From assembly GCF_004345735.1 (NCBI RefSeq), contig NZ_SLXL01000014.1, positions 1 to 64,000 of the forward strand: DNA of 64,000 nucleotides, given 5' to 3'. Source of the DNA: Rhodovulum adriaticum (GTDB taxonomy: Bacteria; Pseudomonadota; Alphaproteobacteria; Rhodobacterales; Rhodobacteraceae). Shown here piece by piece: positions 14,853 through 23,399 of the stretch; position 1 is the stretch's first letter, and every line of letters starts with the position of its first letter. Under the pieces are notes generated by a model that worked only from the letters and a program-made list of their open reading frames with translations, ran no database searches and was not told the DNA's origin. Made by a program: the position numbers and the translations under genes.

Positions 14853-15341
14853 ATGTCGGTCACGGGTTATTCGCGGATGCAGATCCGCCTGCATTGGGCG
14901 GTGGTCGTCCTTGTCGCGCTGCAATTCCTGTTCAGCGGGGGCATCGCCTCTGCCTTCGGGGATTTCCTCGAAACCGGGGAAAAGGCGTTTTCCATCTTCG
15001 TCGCGGGCCACGTCGTGGTCGGCCTTGCTATTCTGATCCTTGCGGTCTGGCGGATCGTGCTGCGGATGCTGCACGGCGTGCCGGCGCCCGATGCGTCGCA
15101 TTCGCCCGCGCAGATCATGGTCGCGCGGGTCATGTATGGGCTGTTCTACCTGCTGATGGTGCTGCTGCCGGTGTCGGGTATGGTGGCCTGGTCGCAGGGG
15201 TCCGAAATCGCGGGCAATGTCCACTCGGTGCTGCGGGCGGTCATGCTGCTCTTGATCGTGCTGCATATCGCGGCCGCGCTGGCCGGGCAGTACATCAAAA
15301 AAGACGGCACCATGACCCGGATGATGAAGCCGGTCGACTAA
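14853..15341 (+). CDS. Cytochrome b561 family membrane protein
   Basis: A 162-residue protein starting at ATG 14853 after GGAGGACC. Four transmembrane helices are visible. Candidate haem-ligand histidines are His14 (RLHW), one in AGHVVVG, one in VHSVL and one in LHIAAAL. YSRMQIRLHW is the typical b561 start. These proteins pass electrons between quinol and periplasmic partners, sometimes to quench superoxide. The stop codon overlaps by four bases with the stop of the convergent hydrolase. Confidence 0.88.
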   Translation: MSVTGYSRMQIRLHWAVVVLVALQFLFSGGIASAFGDFLETGEKAFSIFVAGHVVVGLAILILAVWRIVLRMLHGVPAPDASHSPAQIMVARVMYGLFYLLMVLLPVSGMVAWSQGSEIAGNVHSVLRAVMLLLIVLHIAAALAGQYIKKDGTMTRMMKPVD

Positions 15342-16105
15342 GCTAGAAAGGCGCGCACCGCCGCCTCGAACTCGCGCGGTTTCTCGGCGTGCAGCCAATG
15401 GCCCGCGCCGGGAATTTTGGCCAGGCGGGCGGCGGGGAACAGCGCCTTGATCTTTTCGCGGTGCTCGGGTCGGACATAGTCCGACGCACCGCCGGACAGG
15501 AACAGCGCGGGGCCGGTGAACGGCCCCGTTTCCGTTTCCGGCCAGCCCAGGATATGCGCCATCTCGGCGTCCAGCGCATTCAGGTTCAGCCGCCAGCGGG
15601 GCGGATCGGCCTTCAGATCCAGCGATTGCAGCAGGAAGGCGCGCACCGCGCGGTCGTCGATATGTTCGGCAAGCGCTTGGTCGGCCTCGCTGCGCCGGGT
15701 GATCCCGTGCAGATCCAGCGCCCGCATCGCCGCGATCAGGTGCGCCTGGGTATGGCCATAGGCCACCGGCGCGATATCGGCCACGATCAGCCGGTTCACC
15801 AGGTCGGGCCGGGTCAGCGCCAGCATCATCGCCGCCTTGCCCCCCATGGAATGGCCCAGCACATCGGCCCGCCCGCCATTCGCCGCGATGACCTGCGCCA
15901 GGTCGTCGGCCAAGTCCGCATAGCGGTTCTGATCCGCGCGAAAGCTGTGCCCGTGATTGCGCATGTCCACGCTCAGGACATGCCGGTCGTCGGACAGCCG
16001 TTTGGCGATCGCGCCCCAGTTCCGGGCCGATCCGAACAGCCCGTGCACGATCAACAGCGGCGGGCGCGCGGGATCGGGCGTGCCATTGGAATAGGTCGTC
16101 AACAT
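15338..16105 (-). CDS. Alpha/beta hydrolase (YbfF-like esterase)
   Basis: A 255-residue hydrolase from ATG 16105. The nucleophile elbow is GHSMGGKAA and the oxyanion region is LLIVHGLFGSARNWGAIAKRL. The aspartate is in SVDMRNHGHS or SGGASDYV, and the catalytic histidine is in PGAGHWLHAEKP. The layout matches the YbfF esterases, which cleave short acyl thioesters or esters. The natural substrate is unknown. An upstream in-frame extension to 16357 is not protein-like. No strong ribosome site precedes the chosen ATG. Confidence 0.85.
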   Translation of the reverse strand: MLTTYSNGTPDPARPPLLIVHGLFGSARNWGAIAKRLSDDRHVLSVDMRNHGHSFRADQNRYADLADDLAQVIAANGGRADVLGHSMGGKAAMMLALTRPDLVNRLIVADIAPVAYGHTQAHLIAAMRALDLHGITRRSEADQALAEHIDDRAVRAFLLQSLDLKADPPRWRLNLNALDAEMAHILGWPETETGPFTGPALFLSGGASDYVRPEHREKIKALFPAARLAKIPGAGHWLHAEKPREFEAAVRAFLA

Positions 16106-16283
16106 GGGAGGGACATAGACCGGTGGGACGGGTGAGACCAGAGGGGGGCAGGGGCCCAGTTGGGCGATCTCGATTGCCTTGGGGCGGTGGTGTCTGCTTT
16201 GCGGACGAAGCGGACCCGGCATGATCGATGCTATGCAGTGTGGTATAGCTTGGGAAGAGCAACATATAGAGAGCAATCTGGCG

Positions 16284-17237
16284 ATGCGTCCTGACGAATA
16301 CTGGAAGAATTTCAATCTTGGCACTGAGCTAGATATTGCCGGTAGATTCCTGTTCAATGGGCTGCAAGCATTTCACGAAATGAGAAACTTCGCGGCCGAA
16401 GAAGATGCCTTTGAGTTCCTCTATGGTGTCGCTGTGGGGATCGAGCGATTGCTAAAAATTGCGGTTATCATGACCGAACACGATGAGGTCACGGATCAAA
16501 GCGAGTTTGAACAGGGGCTCATTACTCACAGCCACCAAGAGTTAGTCAAGCGCCTTAAAGAAAGCCATGATATCAATCTCGCTAGCGTACACAATGAATT
16601 CATCGGAATTCTTTCTAGCTTCTACAAATCTCACCGTTATGGCCGCTACAACTTGGCATCGGTGTATGCTCCAGCGCGCGGGCGGGACGACCTCGTTGCC
16701 TTTTTACAAAAGCATCTGAGTATCAAGATCGACATTGAAGGCATGTTCACGATCACGCCCAATGAGCGCCGCCACAAGAAGTTCATTGGTAAGGTGATCT
16801 CAAAAATCGTACTTCCGATTTTCAAAGTCGTTAGAAGCGAGGCGGGCAGACTCAATCTCTATACATATGAGATCGAATACGGGTCCAAAGCTTCAAAAAT
16901 ATTTATTCGAGAAAGTTTCGATTTCGAAGATGAGGATATCTTGCAGGTCGAGTTGATCGCTTACTTCTCTTCGAGAGAGGCATCTGGCCCTAACATTAGA
17001 TTCATACGTGATCTCATTAAGCCGCTACCATTCGATCCGGCATTGGAAGCCGACTACCTCGCAGCGTTGAGATCGGATCGCCAGAAGCAGGGCGTGCTCG
17101 ACGAGTTGGAGGTGCACTACGAGGATGTCGAAGATTTCAGAGAAAGGCGCGAGATGCTGGAGGTGGCGACTTCTGACCACTTGAGTTACGGCGACGTTGA
17201 AGAGGACAGCGAGGGCGACCTAGATCAATGGCCTTGA
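16284..17237 (+). CDS. AT-rich orphan gene, unknown function
   Basis: A protein of 317 residues from ATG 16284. Earlier in-frame ATGs at 16221 and 16233 would add up to 21 residues. I do not recognise the family. The first half is helical (FNGLQAFHEMRNFAAEEDAF, FLYGVAVGIERLLKIAVIM) and includes FYKSHRYGRYNLASV, a layout that recalls HEPN-like proteins, though without a clear RxxxxH motif. The last 60 residues are very acidic (EDVEDFRERREMLEV, EEDSEGDLDQ). G+C is about 45 percent against two thirds around it, and codons such as TTA, AGA and ATA are frequent, so recent transfer is likely. It sits alone between a housekeeping hydrolase and glyA, with no recombinase or tRNA beside it. Confidence 0.75.
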   Translation: MRPDEYWKNFNLGTELDIAGRFLFNGLQAFHEMRNFAAEEDAFEFLYGVAVGIERLLKIAVIMTEHDEVTDQSEFEQGLITHSHQELVKRLKESHDINLASVHNEFIGILSSFYKSHRYGRYNLASVYAPARGRDDLVAFLQKHLSIKIDIEGMFTITPNERRHKKFIGKVISKIVLPIFKVVRSEAGRLNLYTYEIEYGSKASKIFIRESFDFEDEDILQVELIAYFSSREASGPNIRFIRDLIKPLPFDPALEADYLAALRSDRQKQGVLDELEVHYEDVEDFRERREMLEVATSDHLSYGDVEEDSEGDLDQWP

Positions 17238-17323
17238 GAATGTCCTAGAAGGGCTCTGACCTGCCATCCATCCGCCCCACCGAGCCATGGATCGGCGGGG
17301 CCTGTCGTTGGGGAGGGTAGCCC

Positions 17324-17343
17324 GGGGCGGCCTTGGCCGCCCC
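17324..17343. terminator. Hairpin between the orphan gene and glyA
   Basis: GGGGCGGCC-TT-GGCCGCCCC is a perfect inverted repeat between two converging genes. On the plus strand it is followed by CCTTGTTTG, a weak U-rich tail. It can serve both directions. Confidence 0.5.
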
Positions 17344-17353
17344 CCTTGTTTGC

Positions 17354-18646
17354 TCAGAGTCCCGGATACAGCGGGAAGCGCGCGCAAAGTGCCTGAACCT
17401 CGCCGCGCACCTTTTCCTCGACCGCGGCGTTGCCCTCTTCGCCATTGGCGGCCAGCCCGTCCACGACCTCGGTGATCCACTTGCCGATCTGGGTGAACTC
17501 GGCCTCGCCAAAGCCGCGGGTCGTCCCGGCGGGCGACCCCAGCCGAATGCCGCTGGTGATCGTCGGCTTTTCGGTGTCGAAGGGGATGCCGTTCTTGTTG
17601 CAGGTGATATGGGCGCGTCCCAGGGCCTTTTCGGTGGCGTTGCCTTTCACGCCCTTGGGCCGCAGGTCCACCAGCAGGACATGGCTGTCCGTGCCGCCGG
17701 TGACCAGGCTCAGCCCGCCCTCAACCAGCGCCGCGCCCATGGCCTGCGCGTTCTTGATGACCTGTTCCTGGTAGGTCTTGAACGACGGGTCCAGCGCCTC
17801 GCCAAAGGCCACGGCCTTGCCGGCGATCACATGCATCAGCGGCCCGCCCTGAATGCCGGGGAAGATGGCCGAGTTGAATTTCTTGGCCAGCGCTTCGTCA
17901 TTGGTCAGGATCATGCCGCCGCGCGGGCCGCGCAGGGTCTTGTGCGTGGTGGTGGTGGCGACATGCGCATGCGGGAAGGGCGAGGGATACAGCCCCGCCG
18001 CCACCAGACCCGCGAAATGGGCCATGTCCACCATCAGGTAGGCACCGACCATGTCGGCGATCTCGCGGAAACGGGCAAAATCCAGAATGCGCGGAATGGC
18101 AGAGCCGCCCGCGATGATCATCTTGGGCTGGTGTTCCTTGGCCAGTGCCTCGATCTGGTCGTAATCGACCTCCAGATCGCTTTCGCGCACGCCGTATTGC
18201 ACGGCGTTGAACCACTTGCCCGACTGGTTCGGGCGTGCGCCGTGGGTCAGGTGGCCGCCTGCGTCCAGGCTCATGCCCAGGATGGTGTCGCCCGGTTGCA
18301 GCAGCGCGGTGAACACGCCCTGGTTGGCCTGGCTGCCGGAATTGGGCTGGACGTTGGCGAAGCCCACGCCGAACAGCTTGCACGCCCGCTCGATCGCCAG
18401 GTTTTCCGCGATGTCCACATACTGGCAGCCGCCGTAATAGCGTTTGCCCGGATACCCTTCGGCATATTTGTTTGTCATCACCGAGCCCTGCGCCGCCATC
18501 ACGGCGCGGCTGACGATGTTCTCGGACGCGATCAACTCGATCTCGTCGCGCTGGCGGCCCAGTTCCAGCCCGATGGCGTGGGCAATCTCGGGGTCGCGGG
18601 CGGCGAGCGCCCCTGTGAAGAAGCCGGTATCGGCGGTGTCGGTCAT
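17354..18646 (-). CDS. glyA: Serine hydroxymethyltransferase
   Basis: A 430-residue PLP enzyme that interconverts serine and glycine while charging tetrahydrofolate with a one-carbon unit. The start is ATG 18646 ([10 protein letters not shown]). The PLP lysine is Lys236 in [24 protein letters not shown] near residue 38 and [15 protein letters not shown] near 59 are family hallmarks. Length is normal. The longer upstream frame is unlikely, since it has no protein character. The gene is divergent from nadK. Confidence 0.97.
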   Translation of the reverse strand: MTDTADTGFFTGALAARDPEIAHAIGLELGRQRDEIELIASENIVSRAVMAAQGSVMTNKYAEGYPGKRYYGGCQYVDIAENLAIERACKLFGVGFANVQPNSGSQANQGVFTALLQPGDTILGMSLDAGGHLTHGARPNQSGKWFNAVQYGVRESDLEVDYDQIEALAKEHQPKMIIAGGSAIPRILDFARFREIADMVGAYLMVDMAHFAGLVAAGLYPSPFPHAHVATTTTHKTLRGPRGGMILTNDEALAKKFNSAIFPGIQGGPLMHVIAGKAVAFGEALDPSFKTYQEQVIKNAQAMGAALVEGGLSLVTGGTDSHVLLVDLRPKGVKGNATEKALGRAHITCNKNGIPFDTEKPTITSGIRLGSPAGTTRGFGEAEFTQIGKWITEVVDGLAANGEEGNAAVEEKVRGEVQALCARFPLYPGL

Positions 18647-18809
18647 CCTGCAATCTCCTGCTGGGGCCTGTGCGGCGATGGAGGGGGTTCTAACGAAACT
18701 GGCAGGCGGGCAAAAGCCCCTTGGCACCCCGCCCGGCACCGCGTCGCGCCCTTGTGTTTCCGATCCGCGCAGGCGAAGAGGGAAGGGGAAACGCGACGGG
18801 GGACGGCCG

Positions 18810-19577
18810 ATGACCGCAGCAGGCAAGCTAGCCTTCCTGGCCAGCAACTCCACAGACGCGCAGGACGCGTTGCAACGGCTGACCGACCGCTATGGCCAGG
18901 TGCCCCCCGAACAGGCCGATGTGATCGTCGCGCTGGGCGGCGACGGGTTCATGCTGCAAACGCTGCACGCTACCCAGGCGCTGCCTGCCCCGGTCTACGG
19001 GATGAATTGCGGCACCGTCGGTTTCCTGATGAACGAATACCGCCCCAAGGGCCTGACCGCGCGCCTGGAGGCCGCCGAAAAGGCGATCCTGAACCCCCTG
19101 CGCATGCGCGCCACCCGCCCCGACGGCACAGTGGCCGAGGCGCTGGCCATCAACGAGGTCAGCCTGCTGCGCGCCGGTCCCCAGGCGGCCAAGCTGCGCA
19201 TCAGCGTGGACGGCAAGATCCGGCTGGAGGAACTGGTCTGCGACGGCGCGCTGGTGGCCACGCCCGCGGGCTCCACCGCCTACAACTACTCTGCCCATGG
19301 CCCGATCCTGCCCATCGGCTCTGACGTGCTGGCGCTGACGGCGGTTGCCCCCTTTCGACCCCGGCGCTGGCGCGGCGCGCTGCTGCCGAAATCCGCGCGG
19401 GTGCGTATCGACGTGCTGCAACCGGAAAAACGCCCCGTCATGGCCGAGGGCGACAGCCGCGGTGCCGGTATCGTGGTGGCGGTGGAAATCGCCTCGGACC
19501 CGTCGGTTGCCCACCGCATCCTGTTCGATCCCGGCCACGGGCTGGAAGAACGGCTGATCCGCGAGCAGTTCCTGTAA
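18810..19577 (+). CDS. nadK: NAD kinase
   Basis: A 255-residue NAD kinase from ATG 18810. It makes NADP from NAD and ATP or polyphosphate. The GGDG motif is in [15 protein letters not shown] near residue 45. NEVSLLRAG and [11 protein letters not shown] give the NAD- and substrate-binding segments. It is shorter than the enteric enzyme (about 290) because the first helix is missing, as is common in alphaproteobacteria. No longer start fits. It is followed by a double hairpin with the TTCTTCTTGG repeat. Confidence 0.93.
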   Translation: MTAAGKLAFLASNSTDAQDALQRLTDRYGQVPPEQADVIVALGGDGFMLQTLHATQALPAPVYGMNCGTVGFLMNEYRPKGLTARLEAAEKAILNPLRMRATRPDGTVAEALAINEVSLLRAGPQAAKLRISVDGKIRLEELVCDGALVATPAGSTAYNYSAHGPILPIGSDVLALTAVAPFRPRRWRGALLPKSARVRIDVLQPEKRPVMAEGDSRGAGIVVAVEIASDPSVAHRILFDPGHGLEERLIREQFL

Positions 19578-19608
19578 CACCCCGCGCCCCCCGCCCATCC
19601 TGCTTTGG

Positions 19609-19685
19609 CCAAGAAGAAAACGCGCCCCTTCTTCTTGGTCCAAATACCCCGGGGGGAGTCCGCAGGACGGGGGGCAGCGCCCCCC
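19609..19685. repeat. TTCTTCTTGG repeat with paired hairpins after nadK, copy 2
   Basis: A perfect 10-bp hairpin CCAAGAAGAA/TTCTTCTTGG (19609-19638) runs into TCCAAATACCCC, the shared repeat core. It is then followed by a second hairpin GGGGGGC-AGC-GCCCCCC (19669-19685). The whole block lies between nadK and a convergent regulator gene and probably ends both transcripts. Confidence 0.6.
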
Positions 19686-19731
19686 TGTGCCCTTGGCCGG
19701 ATGTCCCGCGCCCGGACGATGCGCGCGGCGT

Positions 19732-20811
19732 TCAGCTGGCCGCGGCCTGGCGCGCCCAGGATTCGCGCTTGCGGTAAAGCGTCGAGGGCGAGACATCCAG
19801 CACCCGCGCGGCACGCGGGACAGAGCCGCCCTCGCGCGCGATGGTTTCCTCGATCACGATTTGCTCGATCTCGGCCAGCGGGCGGCCGATTAGGTCGTCC
19901 ATCACGCAGGTATCGCTGTCGTTCGGGGCGGATGCGGGCTGGCGTGTGGCGCTGCAATGCAGCCCCAGCGGCAGCATTTCGCGGGTGACCAGCGGCCCCT
20001 CGTTCAGCACGACCGCGTGGCGTAGCACGTTCAGCAATTGCCGCACATTGCCGGGCCAGGGCAGGCGGCGGAACAGCGCTTCGACATCGGCGGACAACCC
20101 GGTGAAGTGTCGCCCCTCCTCGTCCGAGAACCGGACAAGGGCGTGGCGGGCGATCTCTATCACATCATCGCCGCGGTCGCGTAGCGGGGGCAGGTGGATC
20201 GGCACGACATGCAGCCGGTAGAACAGATCCTCGCGCAGGCGGCCTTGGCGCACCTCTTCTTCGGGGTCGCGATTCGTGGCGCAGACGATGCGCACGTCCA
20301 CCTTGCGCGGCCGCGACGCGCCCACCGGCTGGATCGTCGAGGTCTGGAGGAAGCGCAGCAGCTTGGTCTGCAGGGCAAGGTCCATCTCGCAGATCTCGTC
20401 CAGGAACAGCGTGCCGCCATCGGCCATGGCCGCGGCCCCCGGCTTGTCGGCGACGGCGCCGGTAAACGCGCCCTTGAGATGGCCGAAGACCTCGGATTCC
20501 AGCAGATCGCGCGGAATCGCCGCACAGTTGAGTGGCACAAAGGGTCCGTGTGCCCGGTCCGAAGCGGCGTGAATGGACTGGGCGCAGATTTCCTTGCCCG
20601 TGCCGCTTTCCCCGGTGATGAAGACCGTCGCCATCGACGGGGCCGCCATCGCAATGCGGTCAAGGACCTGCGCCATTCGGGACGAGGATCCTATGCAGTC
20701 GGGGGCCTCTGCCTTGGGGGGTGCCGGGACGGGCCGACGCCGGGCCTGGGGGATCGAGGTCTGGAACATGGCTGCACTCGCACTGGTTGCAAGACCAGTC
20801 TTACTCTGCAT
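19732..20811 (-). CDS. Sigma-54-dependent transcriptional activator lacking an input domain
   Basis: A protein of about 359 residues (starts at 20856, 20811 and 20769 are all possible). It is almost only an AAA+ domain plus a Fis-type HTH. Walker A is GESGTGKE, the sigma-54 contact loop is GAFTGA, and Walker B is GGTLFLDEI. The C-terminus GGSVPRAARVLDVSPSTLYR is the DNA-binding helix pair. The usual receiver, GAF or PAS domain is absent: fewer than 70 residues precede the AAA+ core. All ATPase motifs are intact, so it should work with RpoN, perhaps controlled by a separate partner. It is not NifA, which has an N-terminal GAF and an interdomain cysteine motif. The neighbours are nadK (convergent) and propionyl-CoA synthetase. 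The target genes are unknown. Confidence 0.82.
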   Translation of the reverse strand: MQSKTGLATSASAAMFQTSIPQARRRPVPAPPKAEAPDCIGSSSRMAQVLDRIAMAAPSMATVFITGESGTGKEICAQSIHAASDRAHGPFVPLNCAAIPRDLLESEVFGHLKGAFTGAVADKPGAAAMADGGTLFLDEICEMDLALQTKLLRFLQTSTIQPVGASRPRKVDVRIVCATNRDPEEEVRQGRLREDLFYRLHVVPIHLPPLRDRGDDVIEIARHALVRFSDEEGRHFTGLSADVEALFRRLPWPGNVRQLLNVLRHAVVLNEGPLVTREMLPLGLHCSATRQPASAPNDSDTCVMDDLIGRPLAEIEQIVIEETIAREGGSVPRAARVLDVSPSTLYRKRESWARQAAAS

Positions 20812-20884
20812 GCCATTTCCGACCAACCTGTCTAAAAGTGCAGGTCTGGGTTGCATTCGGGTGGCCGGATACCCTTTCTCGGCA

Positions 20885-20910
20885 GCGGCGCGGGCCGAAG
20901 CCCGCGCCGC
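20885..20910 (-). terminator. Very stable hairpin downstream of prpE
   Basis: On the minus strand an 11-bp perfect stem GCGGCGCGGGC/GCCCGCGCCGC is capped by TTCG, closing as C(UUCG)G, the extra-stable tetraloop. It begins 25 bases after the prpE stop. There is no U-tract. Confidence 0.5.
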
Positions 20911-20934
20911 CCTCAGTCGCGTGCGGGGCGGGGC

Positions 20935-22830
20935 TCAGCCCGCCTTGGGATAGCCCAGGCCCTTCAGCGCTTCGGCGATCTCGTCCAGGATGGCGGGGTC
21001 GTCGATGGTGGCGGGCATCTTGAACTCTTCGCCATCGGCGATCTTGACCATGGTGCCGCGCAGGATCTTGCCGGACCGGGTCTTGGGCAGGCGATCCACC
21101 ACGCAGGCCAGCTTGAACGCGGCGACCGGGCCAATCTGGTCGCGCACCAGGCTGACGCATTCCTTGACGACCTCGGCATGGTCGCGGTCAACGCCCGTCG
21201 TCAGGCACAGAAAGCCCATCGGCAGCTGCCCCTTCAGGTCGTCCGACACGCCGATCACCGCGCATTCGGCCACGTCGGGATGGCTGGCCAGAACCTCTTC
21301 CATCGCGCCGGTGGACAGGCGGTGGCCGGCCACGTTGATGACGTCATCGGTCCGCGCCATGATGTAAAGATAGCCGTCCTCGTCCTTGTAACCCGCATCG
21401 CCGGTTTCATAGTAGCCGGGGAAGTGGTTCAGGTAGGACTTGTGAAAACGGTCCTCGGCGTTCCACAGGGTGGGCAGCGTGCCCGGCGGCAGCGGCAGCT
21501 TGATCGCGATGGCGCCCAGGGTGTTCGGCCCGACCTCGTGTCCGCCCTCGTCCAGGATATGCACGTCGTAGCCCGGCATCGGCACCGAGGGGCTACCGAC
21601 CTTGACCGGCAGTTCCTCGATCCCCAGCGGGTTGCCCGCGATGGCCCAGCCAGTTTCGGTCTGCCACCAGTGGTCGATCACCGGCACGCCCAGCTGGTCC
21701 TGCGCCCAGTGGATGGTGTCGGGGTCGGCCCGTTCACCGGCCAGGTACAGCGCCTTGAGGCAGGACAGGTCGTATTTCTTGACGAACTCGCCCTTGGGAT
21801 CCTCGCGCTTGATCGCGCGAAAGGCGGTGGGCGCGGTGAAGAAGCTCTTGACCTTGTGCTCCGAGATGATCCGCCAGAAGGTGCCCGCATCGGGCGTGCC
21901 GATCGGCTTGCCCTCAAAGACGATCGTCGTGTTCCCGCTGATGAGCGGGGCATAGCAGATATAGCTGTGGCCCACGACCCAGCCCACGTCAGAGGCTGCC
22001 CAGAACACATCGCCCGGATCGACGTTGTAAAGATTCTTCATCGTCCAGTTCAGCGCCACCAGGTGCCCGCCGGTGGGGCGCACAACGCCCTTGGGCTGGC
22101 CGGTGGTGCCAGAGGTGTACAGGATATAGGCGGGGTGGTTGCCCTCTACCGGGACGCATTCGGCCGGCTCCACGCCGTATTGGAAGCCGTGCCAGTTATA
22201 GTCGCGCCCCTCTTCCAGGTGGGCGACCTCATATTCGCGCTGAAAGATCACGCAGAAATCGGGCTGGTGGGTGGATTGTTCCAGCGCCCCGTCCAGCAGC
22301 GGCTTGTAATGCACGATCCGGCCCGGCTCGATCCCGCAGCTGGCCGCGATGATGCATTTCGGTTTCGCGTCGTCGATACGGACAGCCAGTTCGTGCGCGG
22401 CGAACCCGCCGAACACGACCGAGTGGATCGCACCCAGACGCGCGCAGGCCAGCATCGCCTCCAGCGCCTCGGGGATCATCGGCATGTAGATGATGACCCG
22501 GTCGCCCTTTTCCACACCCTTGGCGCGCAGCGCCCCGGCCAGCTGCGCGACACGGTTGCGCAGCATGACGTAAGAGATCGACTTGCGAGTGCCGGTGATC
22601 GGGCTGTCATAGATGATTGCGACCTGGTCGCCCCGGCCGTTTTCGACGTGCCGGTCCACTGCGTTCCAGCAGGTGTTGACCATGCCGTCGGAAAACCACT
22701 CGTACATCGGGGCGTTTTCGCCGAACAGCGCCTTGGAGGGCTTCTTGTCCCAGTCGATCGCCTCGGCGGCATCCATCCAGAACCCTTCGGGGTCCGACTT
22801 CCAGCCTTCATAGACCTCGGAATACGTCAT
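20935..22830 (-). CDS. prpE: Propionyl-CoA synthetase (AMP-forming, PrpE-type)
   Basis: A 631-residue adenylate-forming ligase from ATG 22830. The P-loop YTSGTTGQPKG, the WWQTETGW motif, GYYETGDAG and the C-terminal catalytic lysine in LPKTRSGKILRG are all intact. The N-terminus reads EGFWMDAAEAIDWDKKPSKA and is shorter than in acetyl-CoA synthetase (about 650). This favours the propionate enzyme, though acetate activity cannot be excluded. It activates propionate with ATP and CoA for the methylmalonyl- or methylcitrate route. It is a single gene. A ribosome site GGAGGGACAG precedes it. Confidence 0.87.
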   Translation of the reverse strand: MTYSEVYEGWKSDPEGFWMDAAEAIDWDKKPSKALFGENAPMYEWFSDGMVNTCWNAVDRHVENGRGDQVAIIYDSPITGTRKSISYVMLRNRVAQLAGALRAKGVEKGDRVIIYMPMIPEALEAMLACARLGAIHSVVFGGFAAHELAVRIDDAKPKCIIAASCGIEPGRIVHYKPLLDGALEQSTHQPDFCVIFQREYEVAHLEEGRDYNWHGFQYGVEPAECVPVEGNHPAYILYTSGTTGQPKGVVRPTGGHLVALNWTMKNLYNVDPGDVFWAASDVGWVVGHSYICYAPLISGNTTIVFEGKPIGTPDAGTFWRIISEHKVKSFFTAPTAFRAIKREDPKGEFVKKYDLSCLKALYLAGERADPDTIHWAQDQLGVPVIDHWWQTETGWAIAGNPLGIEELPVKVGSPSVPMPGYDVHILDEGGHEVGPNTLGAIAIKLPLPPGTLPTLWNAEDRFHKSYLNHFPGYYETGDAGYKDEDGYLYIMARTDDVINVAGHRLSTGAMEEVLASHPDVAECAVIGVSDDLKGQLPMGFLCLTTGVDRDHAEVVKECVSLVRDQIGPVAAFKLACVVDRLPKTRSGKILRGTMVKIADGEEFKMPATIDDPAILDEIAEALKGLGYPKAG

Positions 22831-23005
22831 GCGGTCTGTCCCTCCTTCAGTGTTTGGTAATTCTGTTACGCAGCGAGGCGCTGGGACGCAAGATCGAAAC
22901 CCGGACGTTACGTCGCTGTTCGCGTGAATTTCGGGGCGGAACGCGCGGCTGGTGCCTTGCATCCGCGGGGCGGTCGCCGCAGATTGTCGGGCAAAGGAGT
23001 ATCCG

Positions 23006-23398
23006 ATGCCGCTTTTGTCCGCCGCGCGCGCGGTGCGCGAGAACGCCCACGCCCCCTATTCGCGCTTCAAGGTGGGGGCGGCGATCCGGGGCGCAGACGG
23101 GCAGATCTACACCGGCTGCAACGTTGAAAATATCGCCTCGCCCGAGGGAACCTGCGCCGAGGCGGGGGCCATCGCGGCGATGGTGGCGGCGGGCTGCACC
23201 CGGATCGAAGAGGTCGCGGTGATCGCTGACGGACCCGCCCCGATCACGCCTTGCGGCGGTTGCCGCCAGAAACTGGCCGAATTCGCCGCCCCCGAGGTGC
23301 GCGTCACGATGGCCACGCTGTCAGGCGAACGGCGCGAAACCACGGTCGGCGCGCTATTGCCGGGGGCTTTCTCTGCGGCGCACATGCCCGGCCGCTGA
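23006..23398 (+). CDS. cdd: Cytidine deaminase
   Basis: A 130-residue enzyme that converts cytidine or deoxycytidine to the uridine form. The zinc ligands are Cys50, Cys83 and Cys86 (GTCAEAGA and PCGGCRQ), with catalytic Glu52. Start ATG 23006 follows AAAGGAG. It is the first gene of the salvage operon cdd-deoA-deoB-upp, one base before deoA. This is the short homotetrameric class. Confidence 0.95.
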   Translation: MPLLSAARAVRENAHAPYSRFKVGAAIRGADGQIYTGCNVENIASPEGTCAEAGAIAAMVAAGCTRIEEVAVIADGPAPITPCGGCRQKLAEFAAPEVRVTMATLSGERRETTVGALLPGAFSAAHMPGR

Positions 23399-23399
23399 G

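Noticed and set aside
17333-19324. Large plus-strand open frame across glyA
   Set aside because: It is the reverse strand of glyA. The minus-strand protein is a complete serine hydroxymethyltransferase.
20767-20811. A -24/-12 promoter near the start of the sigma-54 activator
   Set aside because: TGGCATGCAGAGTAAG lacks the GC at the -12 position with correct spacing, so it does not meet the sigma-54 consensus.
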